The notes under the pieces are model-generated. The model did no database searches and was not told the DNA's origin. It saw only the letters and a program-made list of their open reading frames with translations. Below, in pieces: positions 1 to 5,689 of a DNA stretch of 6,465 nt. Origin of the DNA: Methanoculleus sp. (GTDB taxonomy: Archaea > Halobacteriota > Methanomicrobia > Methanomicrobiales > Methanoculleaceae); NCBI GenBank assembly GCA_023230425.1, contig JALNXI010000112.1, positions 1 through 6,465 on the forward strand, given 5' to 3'. Both the position numbers and the translations under genes were made by a program. The stretch's first letter is position 1. Every line of letters begins with the position of its first letter.

Positions 1-285
1 GGCAGATCTAAATCTATTCTCGATGCCGCGTGGTACAAGGCCCGGGAGTTCATACGCTACAAAGCTGCGAATGCTGGTACGTATGTGCATCTGGTCGATC
101 CGGCCTACACGACAGAGGACTGTTTCCTCTGCGGGCACCGCGAAAAGAAGGATCTCGCGCAGCGGACACACAGCTGCCCGGTCTGCGGCTATACCGTCCC
201 GCGAGATCTGAACGCCGCGCAGAATATTCTCAAACGAGCAGCCGTAGGGTGGGGCACACCTGAATCTACGCTTGTGGAGATCTGA
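1..285 (+). CDS. tnpB: IS200/IS605-family TnpB, C-terminal part (5' end outside window)
   Basis: The reading frame is open from the first base to a TGA at 283-285, giving 94 residues with no start in view. It carries the TnpB C-terminal zinc finger: CFLC (residues 39-42, Cys39 and Cys42) and CPVC (residues 58-61, Cys58 and Cys61), followed by PRDLNAAQNI, whose Asp is the third RuvC catalytic residue of the family. The tail PESTLVEI is also typical of archaeal TnpB. By family knowledge, TnpB is an RNA-guided endonuclease that uses an omega-RNA from the element's right end and supports retention of the transposon. The expected right end lies directly downstream (339-366), which supports the call. 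The earlier RuvC motifs and any tnpA lie outside the window, so I cannot say whether the whole protein is intact or the element is mobile. Confidence 0.93.
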   Translation, partial: GRSKSILDAAWYKAREFIRYKAANAGTYVHLVDPAYTTEDCFLCGHREKKDLAQRTHSCPVCGYTVPRDLNAAQNILKRAAVGWGTPESTLVEI

Positions 286-338
286 ACCGCTACACCGCCA
301 AGCCCGGCGGTGCAAGTTCCGGTCAGCGAAGCAAGAAT

Positions 339-366
339 CTCCCGGCTTTAGCCCGTGGAGAGTGTC
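339..366 (+). repeat. IS200/IS605 right-end hairpin and presumed omega-RNA 3' end
   Basis: An imperfect hairpin at 339-360 pairs CTCC with GGAG at its base, then CGG with CCG, with single-base bulges and a TTTA-containing loop. It is followed by AGTGTCAA. The sequence GAATCTCCCGGCTTTAG followed by a GTGTCAA-like end is the form I know from right ends of archaeal IS605-group elements, and it lies about 55 bases after the tnpB stop, as expected. By family knowledge this segment forms the 3' scaffold of the TnpB omega-RNA, with the bases just beyond the cleavage point (about 366-370) acting as guide. The exact end is inferred; the left end is not in the window. Confidence 0.7.
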
Positions 367-507
367 AAAGGGCAGCCGTTCCCACCCCCGTTGCCGGAAG
401 TGGCTGCGGTTGCGGCAGTCTCCCCGGGGTAGACGAAGGCCGGGCTACCGCGAAACTGTGTGTGCGGTCCGGGGCTGCCGGGGGCATGGTTCTCGGACGC
501 TCACTAC
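367..507. other. GC-rich non-coding stretch with several inverted repeats
   Basis: No convincing protein is seen here; the open frame crossing 272-526 is Arg-rich and reads across the transposon end. The sequence is dense in self-complementary pieces: GCAGCC (372-377) with GGCTGC (402-407), extended by TTCC/GGAA; the near-palindrome 418-434 (GTCTCCCC/GGGG-T-AGAC); and GGTAG (428-432) with CTACC (445-449). It could be the original insertion-site DNA of the transposon, a structured non-coding RNA, or a decayed gene. I found no tRNA cloverleaf or recognisable rRNA. The first bases after the element end would be the TnpB guide. Confidence 0.3.
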
Positions 508-569
508 GCCTATAGATTATTGGTAATAAAATATAGCACTCAATAGTATAAAATTAGCAAAATTTATAT
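508..569 (+). promoter_or_regulatory. AT-rich archaeal promoter zone for the small membrane protein
   Basis: An abrupt AT-rich block in GC-rich DNA holds three TATA-like boxes: AAAATATA (528-535), TATAAAAT (547-554) and TTTATAT (563-569). The last matches the box of the gene at 3874 and would place transcription start near 590-594. A small 5-bp inverted repeat, TTATT-GGT-AATAA, sits at 517-529. Which box is used is not decidable from sequence alone. Confidence 0.5.
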
Positions 570-618
570 GCGATCCCGGTTATGGGCATGCGAGGTGATC
601 GAGATCTACCAGCAGAAG

Positions 619-882
619 ATGGCCACCGTATTGACCGTTGCCATTCAGGTCCTTGTCATTGCCGGGTTTGTTGCCTGCATCGTCGTCGGACCACAGGATC
701 GGCCGTCTCCCATAGTTTCGCCGGATAACGAAACCCGGCATGTGGATTACCGGCCAGAGAGCACCTCGCCGGCTGCATACCCCATCGTCGGCTACCCGCT
801 TGAGGGCAGGCCGGTGAGCATTCTGCCGGGCATCGGGGAGATTGGCCGCCCCGGAGAGAACACCATCTCTTTTTCGATGTAA
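619..882 (+). CDS. Small membrane-anchored protein of unknown function
   Basis: This is an 87-residue protein I do not recognise. Residues about 4-24 (TVLTVAIQVLVIAGFVACIVV) form one hydrophobic helix, followed by a soluble tail rich in Pro, Gly and Ser (PQDRPSPIVSP onward), so it is probably held in the membrane with the tail outside. The frame opens back to an ATG at 568, which would add 17 residues and make 104. I prefer 619 because the best TATA box (563-569) overlaps the 568 codon and would start transcription near 592. A GTG at 595 is a further option. GAGGTGATC at 592-600 matches the anti-Shine-Dalgarno complement but is 18 bases from 619, longer than usual. The stop lies 10 bases from the stop of the convergent DUF61 gene. 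It is probably a real gene, but the function is open. Confidence 0.5.
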   Translation: MATVLTVAIQVLVIAGFVACIVVGPQDRPSPIVSPDNETRHVDYRPESTSPAAYPIVGYPLEGRPVSILPGIGEIGRPGENTISFSM

Positions 883-892
883 GACCGCTCCC

Positions 893-1324
893 CTAACCCA
901 TCATGATCTGTACAGCTGTCGGATACCTGTTCATGATGGCGTACACAAGAGGTTTCGCTATCCAGAGCCGCCCGCCCTGCACCCTTCGGAGGGGGCTGAT
1001 CTCCTGGAGGCTCTGGAGGGCCTGCACCGCAGCCTCATCCGCGAGGAAGAAACTGTCCGGGACCGAGGGGTCGAAGTAGAAGAGGATCGGAAGTCGAAGT
1101 CGCCTCTGCAGCTCCCCCGGGAGGGCCTGCTCCAGCCGGAGGAGGACATCCCGGTCGAACTCGTGCTCGCTCCCGCCCTTCGTGACGGACGATGGGTGTT
1201 CCTCTCGTAAGAGCCGGGAGAGGTGTTTGCGTTCCGTAACGACGCCGTCGTTGATCTTGCCGATCTCAAGCCGCATCCACCGTAAGAGGGTCGACTCGTC
1301 GCTTACTGATGGTCGGTCGGGCAT
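893..1324 (-). CDS. DUF61 / UPF0216 family archaeal protein
   Basis: This 143-residue protein matches the archaeal UPF0216 (DUF61) family as I know it. Its features are an N-terminal helix with STLLRWMRLEIGKINDG, then LSRLLREE, the EHEFDR segment near the middle, the LRLPILFYFDPSVPDSFFLAD core, and a C-terminal YPTAVQIMMG. The family has no established biochemical role, and I see no catalytic motif, signal peptide or membrane span. I chose the ATG at 1324 because GGAG lies 5 bases upstream (1330-1333 on the minus strand), and a TATA box at 1385-1393 predicts transcription start near 1363. The upstream in-frame ATG at 1366 would fall outside that transcript. It is transcribed away from the M28 peptidase gene and converges on the small membrane protein. 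Confidence 0.85.
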   Translation of the reverse strand: MPDRPSVSDESTLLRWMRLEIGKINDGVVTERKHLSRLLREEHPSSVTKGGSEHEFDRDVLLRLEQALPGELQRRLRLPILFYFDPSVPDSFFLADEAAVQALQSLQEISPLRRVQGGRLWIAKPLVYAIMNRYPTAVQIMMG

Positions 1325-1384
1325 GTACGCTCCAGGTGATGATCCGTCCCCGGGTCGGGTATGCAAGACCTGTCTCTGCCATGC

Positions 1385-1393
1385 GATATATAC
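1385..1393 (-). promoter_or_regulatory. TATA box of the DUF61 gene
   Basis: GTATATATC on the minus strand is a near-ideal archaeal TATA element. It lies about 65 bases upstream of the ATG at 1324, giving a predicted leader of roughly 40 bases that contains the GGAG ribosome site. An inverted repeat (1395-1411) covers the position where the BRE would be. Confidence 0.6.
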
Positions 1394-1394
1394 C

Positions 1395-1411
1395 TGGCCC
1401 CGGGAGGGCCA
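1395..1411. promoter_or_regulatory. Inverted repeat next to the DUF61 TATA box
   Basis: TGGCCC (1395-1400) and GGGCCA (1406-1411) form perfect 6-bp arms around a 5-base spacer. It abuts the TATA box on its upstream side and overlaps the BRE position, so a repressor site is possible. It is GC-only apart from the ends, so chance in this GC-rich DNA is a real alternative. Confidence 0.3.
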
Positions 1412-1440
1412 ATCCTGGGCGGCAGGAATCCGAGCCAGGG

Positions 1441-1460
1441 TGATCCTCTTGTGCGGATCA
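1441..1460. promoter_or_regulatory. Inverted repeat upstream of the M28 peptidase promoter
   Basis: TGATCC (1441-1446) and GGATCA (1455-1460) are perfect 6-bp arms with an 8-base spacer, about 26 bases upstream of the peptidase TATA box. This is a plausible position for an activator or repressor dimer. No regulator is encoded in the window to pair it with. Confidence 0.3.
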
Positions 1461-1484
1461 AAAACCTCTCATTGTCCTGGCGAA

Positions 1485-1494
1485 AGTATATGTA
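1485..1494 (+). promoter_or_regulatory. TATA box of the M28 peptidase gene
   Basis: AGTATATGTA lies in the divergent intergenic region. With the usual 26-base spacing it predicts transcription start near 1515, only a few bases before the ATG at 1521. The message would therefore be leaderless or nearly so, which fits the lack of any GGAG-type ribosome site. Confidence 0.55.
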
Positions 1495-1520
1495 TCTCTA
1501 CCCCTAATCCAGCGCCTTCT

Positions 1521-2525
1521 ATGTGGTCATTCATGGGACGTGATTCAGCGTGGGACCGATACACCCGACAGCAGACCCGCTTCCGGAGGGTGCTACCCTG
1601 CGCCCTGCTGCTCGCCGGCATGGCAGTCCTCCTCACGGTTGTTCCGGCAGGCGCCACCGGCGCACCTGAGGAGGAGCTGAAGTATAACTCCGCCATCGCT
1701 GAGATTGTGGGGGAGGTTAATGAGTCCGAACTCCAGAACACGACATACGTTCTGCAGGGGATCCCGACCCGGGCATTCGGGTCGGATGGGAACCGGGAGG
1801 CGGGCGAATACCTTTATTCGAGGCTTGCCGGTATCCCCGGGCTCGAGGTGGAGTCCCAGGGAGGCGATCTCAACAACGTCATCGCCACACTTCCGGGGAG
1901 CGACAACACCTCTGATGGTGTCGTCATCGTGGGGGCGCACTACGACAGCACGTCGTCGGACCCCGCCCGGGCGCCCGGAGCTACCGATAACGGGTGCGGC
2001 GTCGCGATCGTCCTGGAACTCGCCCGGGTGATGAGCGGGCACTCGTTTAACCGGACGGTGCAGTTTGCGTTCTGGAACGCCGAAGAGGACGGTCAGTATG
2101 GCAGCACCGAGTATGCGGCGCGTGCGGCGGTCCCGGTAGCGCTCTACCTCAACTACGACTCGTCCTGCTACGACCTGGAGAACCGCTCCGTCCTCGATAT
2201 CGTCTACGACGAGCGTTCCGCCGATATCGCGGCGCTCATGGCGGACCACAACACCCTCTACGCCACGAACTTCACCCTGACCCGGAACAGACATACCTGT
2301 CTATCGGACCATACACCCTTCCAGGCACGGGGATTCCCCGCCGTGGCGACGCATTCTGAGGATCACGGCCCCGCCCATACCCCCGACGACACCATCGAGC
2401 AGGTATCGTTCGATTACGCAACGAGGAACGCCCGGCTCGGCCTCTCGGTGCTCGCGAAGGTGGCCGGGCTCCGGGACGGCGGGGCAGGCATCGCCGTCCC
2501 GAAGGCCCCAGCAGCCGTGTTATAG
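1521..2525 (+). CDS. Secreted M28-family zinc metallopeptidase
   Basis: A 334-residue protein with an N-terminal Sec-type signal: basic n-region RQQTRFRR (16-23), hydrophobic core about 24-43, and a likely cleavage near AGATGA. All M28 di-zinc residues are present: His140 (GAHYDS), bridging Asp156 (ATDNGCG), the EE pair Glu188 (general base) and Glu189 (ligand) in WNAEEDG, Asp213 in NYDSS, and His286 in AHTPDDT. The conserved SDHTPF block (262-267) is also intact. By family knowledge it would be an exported aminopeptidase or carboxypeptidase; the substrate cannot be read from sequence. The frame opens back to 1182, but that part overlaps the DUF61 gene on the other strand and lies ahead of the predicted transcription start. 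ATG 1533 is an alternative start. No partner gene is adjacent, so it is probably monocistronic. Confidence 0.9.
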   Translation: MWSFMGRDSAWDRYTRQQTRFRRVLPCALLLAGMAVLLTVVPAGATGAPEEELKYNSAIAEIVGEVNESELQNTTYVLQGIPTRAFGSDGNREAGEYLYSRLAGIPGLEVESQGGDLNNVIATLPGSDNTSDGVVIVGAHYDSTSSDPARAPGATDNGCGVAIVLELARVMSGHSFNRTVQFAFWNAEEDGQYGSTEYAARAAVPVALYLNYDSSCYDLENRSVLDIVYDERSADIAALMADHNTLYATNFTLTRNRHTCLSDHTPFQARGFPAVATHSEDHGPAHTPDDTIEQVSFDYATRNARLGLSVLAKVAGLRDGGAGIAVPKAPAAVL

Positions 2526-2555
2526 CCCGCCCGGCACGCTTTGTGGATGGAGTCG

Positions 2556-2567
2556 CCCCACGTGGGG
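2556..2567. other. Perfect 12-bp palindrome after the M28 gene
   Basis: CCCCACGTGGGG lies 30 bases past the peptidase stop. It has no loop, so as RNA it would make a poor hairpin, and no T-run follows it directly. The nearest T-runs are at 2649-2652 and 2660-2665. It may be a protein-binding site or chance; the T-rich stretch is the likelier terminator. Confidence 0.3.
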
Positions 2568-2652
2568 GAACAGCGCCCGGGGCCGGCAAGTCTGCTGCCG
2601 CCGTCCATGTGCGGATTCTGTAAATGATTATATGTTGACAAAAAGAAGTTTT

Positions 2653-2665
2653 AACTATATTTTTA
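2653..2665 (+). promoter_or_regulatory. Promoter of the methyltransferase gene
   Basis: An AACTATATTTTTA box sits at the expected distance to start transcription near 2685, about 7 bases ahead of the ATG at 2692. A second weaker box, GATTATATG (2627-2634), is possible and would start near 2656. The run of T residues may also serve to terminate the upstream peptidase transcript. Confidence 0.5.
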
Positions 2666-2691
2666 TTGGCCCGATCCACACTACACAATGC

Positions 2692-3558
2692 ATGATCGGT
2701 TCAAGCGCGTATGCGGAGATAGACTGGAACGAAGTCTGGTGCTCCAGGATGGAGACGAGTACCGCCCTGAAACGGAACAAAGGGTGTTCGGACTTCTGGG
2801 ACAATCGTGAACGGGTGAAAAAGCGCGCAACTCCCTCGGCTGGGGACGACTGCGAACGGGTCTGCTGGGTCACCTCCTCTCTTCCGGTCACCCCGGAGGC
2901 CCGCGTCCTCGACATCGGGGCCGGTGCCGGTGCGATCGCGATCCCCCTCTCTCTGCGGGTGGCAGCGGTCACCGCGGTCGAACCGGCGCGGGCGATGCGG
3001 GATATTATGGAGGAGGCCGTCAGGGAAGCGGGGATAGACAATATTACCGTCGTAGGCATGCACTGGGAGGAGATCGACCTGAAACGTGACCTCGAAGCGC
3101 CGTACGATATCGTCTTTGCGTCATTCTCTCTCGGCATGCCCAACCTGAAAGAGGCGATAGAGAAGATGAACGAAGTCTGCTCGGGGACTGTTGCCGTCTT
3201 CCATTTCGCCGGGCTGCCCTACTGGGAGCAGGTCATGCTCGAGATCTGGCCACGCCTTCATGGGGTGCCGTATTTGCCGGGGCCGAAGGCAGACGTCATC
3301 TTCAACCTCCTCTACCAGATGGGCATCTATCCTGATGTCTCGGTCTCCTCGTATGAGCACAAGCTCATGGTCTCTGATCTCGATGCCGGGGTGGATGCGC
3401 TCAGGGGGAGACTCCTCGTCGAGACCCCGGAGCAGGAGGATATCCTCAGGGAGTATCTTGCCGCCCGCCTTGTCCGGGAAGACGGTGGGCTGGTGCTCGG
3501 ACATCGTGTGCACCGTGCCTGCCTCCGGTGGGAACCGCACCGTTCGGGAGGCGTATGA
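2692..3558 (+). CDS. Class I SAM-dependent methyltransferase
   Basis: A 288-residue protein with a Rossmann-type SAM-binding fold. Motif I is VLDIGAGAG (residues 72-80), the acidic end of beta-2 is AVEP with Glu97, and YDIVFASFSLGM (138-149) is the motif-IV strand region. An N-terminal IDWNEVW and FWDNRE segment precedes the fold. The C-terminal half (WEQVMLEIWPRLHG, GPKADVIFNLLYQMGIYPDV) resembles a group of methanogen methyltransferases of unknown substrate. The frame is open from 2632, but I chose ATG 2692 because the TATA box at 2653-2665 predicts transcription start near 2685, making a near-leaderless message without a ribosome site. The stop TGA overlaps an ATG at 3555 preceded by GGAGG, so a tiny downstream ORF could be translationally coupled. 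The fold is confident; the target molecule is unknown. Confidence 0.85.
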   Translation: MIGSSAYAEIDWNEVWCSRMETSTALKRNKGCSDFWDNRERVKKRATPSAGDDCERVCWVTSSLPVTPEARVLDIGAGAGAIAIPLSLRVAAVTAVEPARAMRDIMEEAVREAGIDNITVVGMHWEEIDLKRDLEAPYDIVFASFSLGMPNLKEAIEKMNEVCSGTVAVFHFAGLPYWEQVMLEIWPRLHGVPYLPGPKADVIFNLLYQMGIYPDVSVSSYEHKLMVSDLDAGVDALRGRLLVETPEQEDILREYLAARLVREDGGLVLGHRVHRACLRWEPHRSGGV

Positions 3559-3635
3559 TGAGCCACGTCAAAGATCGAGCCCCGATACGTGCCGCATATT
3601 ATTCGCCTGGGCAGCTCCCGGCGCAGGCGGGATGA
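3558..3635 (+). CDS. Possible 25-residue ORF coupled to the methyltransferase
   Basis: GGAGG (3547-3551) lies 6 bases ahead of the ATG at 3558, and the preceding ATG (3555) overlaps the methyltransferase stop as ATGA. The peptide begins MSHVKDRAPIRAAYYSPG and ends at TGA 3633-3635, which itself overlaps a further ATG at 3632. The ribosome site is good, but the peptide has no recognisable feature and could be accidental or the intact start of a decayed gene. Conservation would decide. Confidence 0.25.
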   Translation: MSHVKDRAPIRAAYYSPGQLPAQAG

Positions 3636-3841
3636 GCGTCGCCGATTCAGGGCCCGCGGACAGGGAGTCTGGTTGCCGGTGTTATTCATCGCGCAGGGCG
3701 GAACGGATGCGTTCCGGAGTCTGCCCATACCTTCCGGTCCGGCGATTGAGGCCTGCCATCGTTCCGGGTGAGGTCCGGAGCCCCTCTCAAGCGTCGAAAA
3801 CCCGGCTCTTTGAGTATACTGGTGTGAAGAGGTGAGTACGC
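3636..3841. other. Intergenic region without a convincing gene; contains an 18-bp inverted repeat
   Basis: Open frames here are Arg/Ser-rich and resemble no family; the longest from an ATG (3632-3835, 67 residues) is linked to the preceding tiny ORF by an ATGA overlap but has no clear ribosome site. The most regular element is CGGAAC (3699-3704), six bases, then GTTCCG (3711-3716). It resembles a GGAA/TTCC nitrogen-control operator of methanogens, but the GGAA-to-TTCC gap is 8 rather than 6 and it lies about 126 bases ahead of the next TATA box. The region may be a long upstream region of the glutamine-synthetase-like gene or a relic of a lost gene. Confidence 0.35.
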
Positions 3842-3849
3842 TTTTATAT
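3842..3849 (+). promoter_or_regulatory. TATA box of the glutamine-synthetase-like gene
   Basis: TTTTATAT is a strong archaeal TATA box, preceded by a purine-rich GAGGTGAG stretch. Standard spacing puts transcription start at about 3872, at the ATG of 3874, so the message should be leaderless. Confidence 0.7.
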
Positions 3850-3873
3850 GGTCGAGACCAACGTTAAAAAAAT

Positions 3874-5379
3874 ATGAAAGATTCTGATATCCTGATGAAC
3901 CCAAGCGATCTGGTCTGTTTTCTCAAGAAGGATCCGGCAGAGTTTACCAGGGAAGATATTATCAGGTTCTGTGAGGCGAACCGGATTGAGATGGTCAACT
4001 TCCGCTACGCCGCCGAGGATGGCAAGCTCAAGACCCTCAACTTCGTCATCTCCTCAAAAGAGCACCTCGACACCATCCTCTCGGATGGCGAACGTGTCGA
4101 CGGCAGCAACCTCTTCTCGTTTATCGAGGCGGGGAGCAGCGACCTCTATGTAATCCCGCGCTACCGCACGGCCTTTGTGAATCCCTTCGCCGAGGTGCCG
4201 ACGCTCGAGTTCCTCTGCTCGTTCTACGACAACGACGGCAAACCGCTGGAGAGCTCGCCTGAGTATGTGCTCCGCAAAGCAGACGAAGAGTTCACCCGCC
4301 GAACCGGTTGCACGTTCAAGACCCTCGGCGAGCTCGAGTACTACGTCATCAGCCCGCGGGATGATCTCTACCCCGGCCGCGACCAGAAGGGGTATCACTC
4401 GGCGGAACCCTTCGTCAAGTTCGCGGACCTGCGGGATGAGGCGATGCGTCTCGTCGCCCGGACCGGCGGCAGGATCAAGTATGGCCACTCGGAGGTCGGA
4501 TGCTTCTGCAACGGCGACACCTACTACGAGCAGCACGAGATCGAGTTCCTGCCGATGCCGGTCGAGCAGGCGGTCGAGCAGGTGCTCATCGCCAAGTGGA
4601 TCCTGCGGATGCTCGGCAACCGGTACGGCGTTGAGATCAGTTTCGCCCCGAAGATCACCGTCGGCAAGGCCGGGAGCGGCATGCACTTCCATATGCTCGC
4701 CGAGAAGGACGGTCGGAACCTGATGATCGAGGGCGGCAGACTGAGCCCGATGGCCCGGAAGATGATCGCTGGCATCCTCGACGCCTCCGACGCCCTGACC
4801 GCCTTCGGAAACAGCATCCCGACCTCCTACCTCCGTCTCGTCCCCCACCAGGAGGCGCCGACGACGATCTGCTGGGGCGACCGCAACCGCTCGGTCGTGG
4901 TCCGCGTGCCCCTCGGCTGGATCGGCGCGGACGGCATGACCCATGATGCCAATCCCTGTGAGGACCGCTGCCGGGAGGAACGGCCGTCGAAGCAGACGTT
5001 CGAGTACCGGGTCGCCGACGGTTCGGCCGACCCCTACCTGATCGTCGCCGGTCTCGTTGTTGCGTCGCTGCGCGGGATCGAGATGCCCGGTGTGCTTGAC
5101 GCGGCCGAGCGGCTCTACGTCAGCGGAAACATCTTCCGGCCCGAGTTCAGGGAGCGCCTTGCAGAGTTCAGGCAGCTCCCCGCCTCCTGTGTCGAGTCGG
5201 CCGAGGCGCTCGAGGCGAAGCGGGAGATCTTCGAGGAGAACGGTGTCTTCCCGGCGGGGATGATCGAGAGTCGGATCTCCACCCTGAAGGCCTTCAACGA
5301 CCGGGGGTTGAGCGAGAGACTCTACGGCAATAACGAAGCGATCCAGGAACTGGTTGAGCAGTTCCTCCATGTAGCGTGA
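3874..5379 (+). CDS. Glutamine synthetase family protein (divergent paralogue)
   Basis: A 501-residue protein of the glutamine synthetase superfamily, longer than the usual 440-470 of type I. The N-terminal beta-grasp part spans about 1-115 with the latch motif DGSNL (76-80) and Asp90. The catalytic barrel keeps Glu153/Glu155 (ELEYY), Glu207 and Glu222 (metal sites), GSGMHFH (267-273, His271), Arg321 and Glu327 (RLVPHQEAP), Arg339 and Arg344 (RNRSVVVR), Glu377 and Arg379 (FEYR). An ATP-dependent amide ligase activity is therefore likely. Two insertions stand out: about 7 extra residues between Glu207 and Glu222 containing C210/C212, and about 20 extra between Arg344 and Glu377 containing C362/C366. 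These suggest a substrate or regulation unlike ordinary glutamine synthesis. The start at 3874 is set by the TATA box. No nitrogen-control operator lies at the promoter. The true substrate is not known from sequence; canonical GlnA is possible but less likely. Confidence 0.88.
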   Translation: MKDSDILMNPSDLVCFLKKDPAEFTREDIIRFCEANRIEMVNFRYAAEDGKLKTLNFVISSKEHLDTILSDGERVDGSNLFSFIEAGSSDLYVIPRYRTAFVNPFAEVPTLEFLCSFYDNDGKPLESSPEYVLRKADEEFTRRTGCTFKTLGELEYYVISPRDDLYPGRDQKGYHSAEPFVKFADLRDEAMRLVARTGGRIKYGHSEVGCFCNGDTYYEQHEIEFLPMPVEQAVEQVLIAKWILRMLGNRYGVEISFAPKITVGKAGSGMHFHMLAEKDGRNLMIEGGRLSPMARKMIAGILDASDALTAFGNSIPTSYLRLVPHQEAPTTICWGDRNRSVVVRVPLGWIGADGMTHDANPCEDRCREERPSKQTFEYRVADGSADPYLIVAGLVVASLRGIEMPGVLDAAERLYVSGNIFRPEFRERLAEFRQLPASCVESAEALEAKREIFEENGVFPAGMIESRISTLKAFNDRGLSERLYGNNEAIQELVEQFLHVA

Positions 5380-5406
5380 GGACCGGTCTTCCCGGCTCCC
5401 AGAATA

Positions 5407-5414
5407 CTTTTTTC
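5407..5414 (+). terminator. T-run terminator after the glutamine-synthetase-like gene
   Basis: Six T residues (5408-5413) lie 28 bases after the stop, in a setting of GC-rich DNA, which is sufficient for intrinsic termination in archaea. The palindrome GACCGGTC (5381-5388) precedes it but is not a looped hairpin. Confidence 0.55.
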
Positions 5415-5431
5415 AACGGCCGGCTTCGACC

Positions 5432-5439
5432 ATATATTT
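5432..5439 (+). promoter_or_regulatory. TATA box for the 5536/5690 unit
   Basis: ATATATTT follows the terminator closely and predicts transcription start near 5460. The first ribosome-site-bearing ATG downstream is at 5536, giving a leader of about 75 bases. Confidence 0.5.
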
Positions 5440-5535
5440 CCTGTACACTCGGCGCCGGGACGATCCTGTATCGATAATACGCGGCACCCCCGGGTTGGGT
5501 GGGTGTGCGGAGTCCCTCTCACCGGGAGGCGTGGC

Positions 5536-5676
5536 ATGGGCAAGTTATTATTAGGAGGGCATCCAGAGGAGGTGGCTCCCCGGCGTGGGACAGAGCCCCC
5601 GGCAGGCGGAGGAGGCAGCCTCTCACTATCCGTGGAGGTCGTGCAGAACCACGAGGGCCCGCGCACGTCCGGGTGA
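5536..5676 (+). CDS. Possible 46-residue small protein
   Basis: An ATG with an excellent ribosome site, GGGAGG (5524-5529, 6 bases upstream), opens a frame of 46 residues to TGA 5674-5676. It begins MGKLLLGGHPEEVAPRRG, has a run of four Gly near residue 25, and a SLSLSVEVV strand-like stretch (28-36). There is no membrane helix or known motif. It lies downstream of a TATA box and ends 13 bases before the next gene's start, whose own GGAGG follows at once, so the two could form one transcript. I do not recognise the peptide, and its Gly/Pro/Arg content could come from GC-rich non-coding DNA. Confidence 0.4.
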   Translation: MGKLLLGGHPEEVAPRRGTEPPAGGGGSLSLSVEVVQNHEGPRTSG

Positions 5677-5689
5677 CGGAGGAATGCGT

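Noticed and set aside
272..526. Open frame of 84 residues across the transposon end
   Set aside because: It starts inside tnpB in another frame, runs through the right-end hairpin, is Arg-rich, and has no ribosome site or family resemblance.
842..1210. Plus-strand frame of 122 residues
   Set aside because: It is antisense to the DUF61 gene, which has a recognised family, ribosome site and promoter on the minus strand.
1182..1520. N-terminal extension of the M28 peptidase frame
   Set aside because: The extension overlaps the DUF61 gene, contains no domain, and would place the signal peptide about 130 residues into the protein; the TATA box lies downstream of it.
1593..2294. Minus-strand open frame of 233 residues
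   Set aside because: It mirrors the M28 gene in GC-rich DNA, is rich in Arg/Val/Gly, and has no motif; the plus strand carries all zinc ligands.
3589..3771. Frame of 60 residues in the region before the glutamine-synthetase-like gene
   Set aside because: It has an Arg-rich start, no ribosome site, overlaps other equally weak frames, and shows no recognisable motif.
4054..5370. Minus-strand open frame of 438 residues
   Set aside because: It is the antisense shadow of the glutamine-synthetase-like gene; composition is typical of GC-rich antisense frames and no domain is visible.
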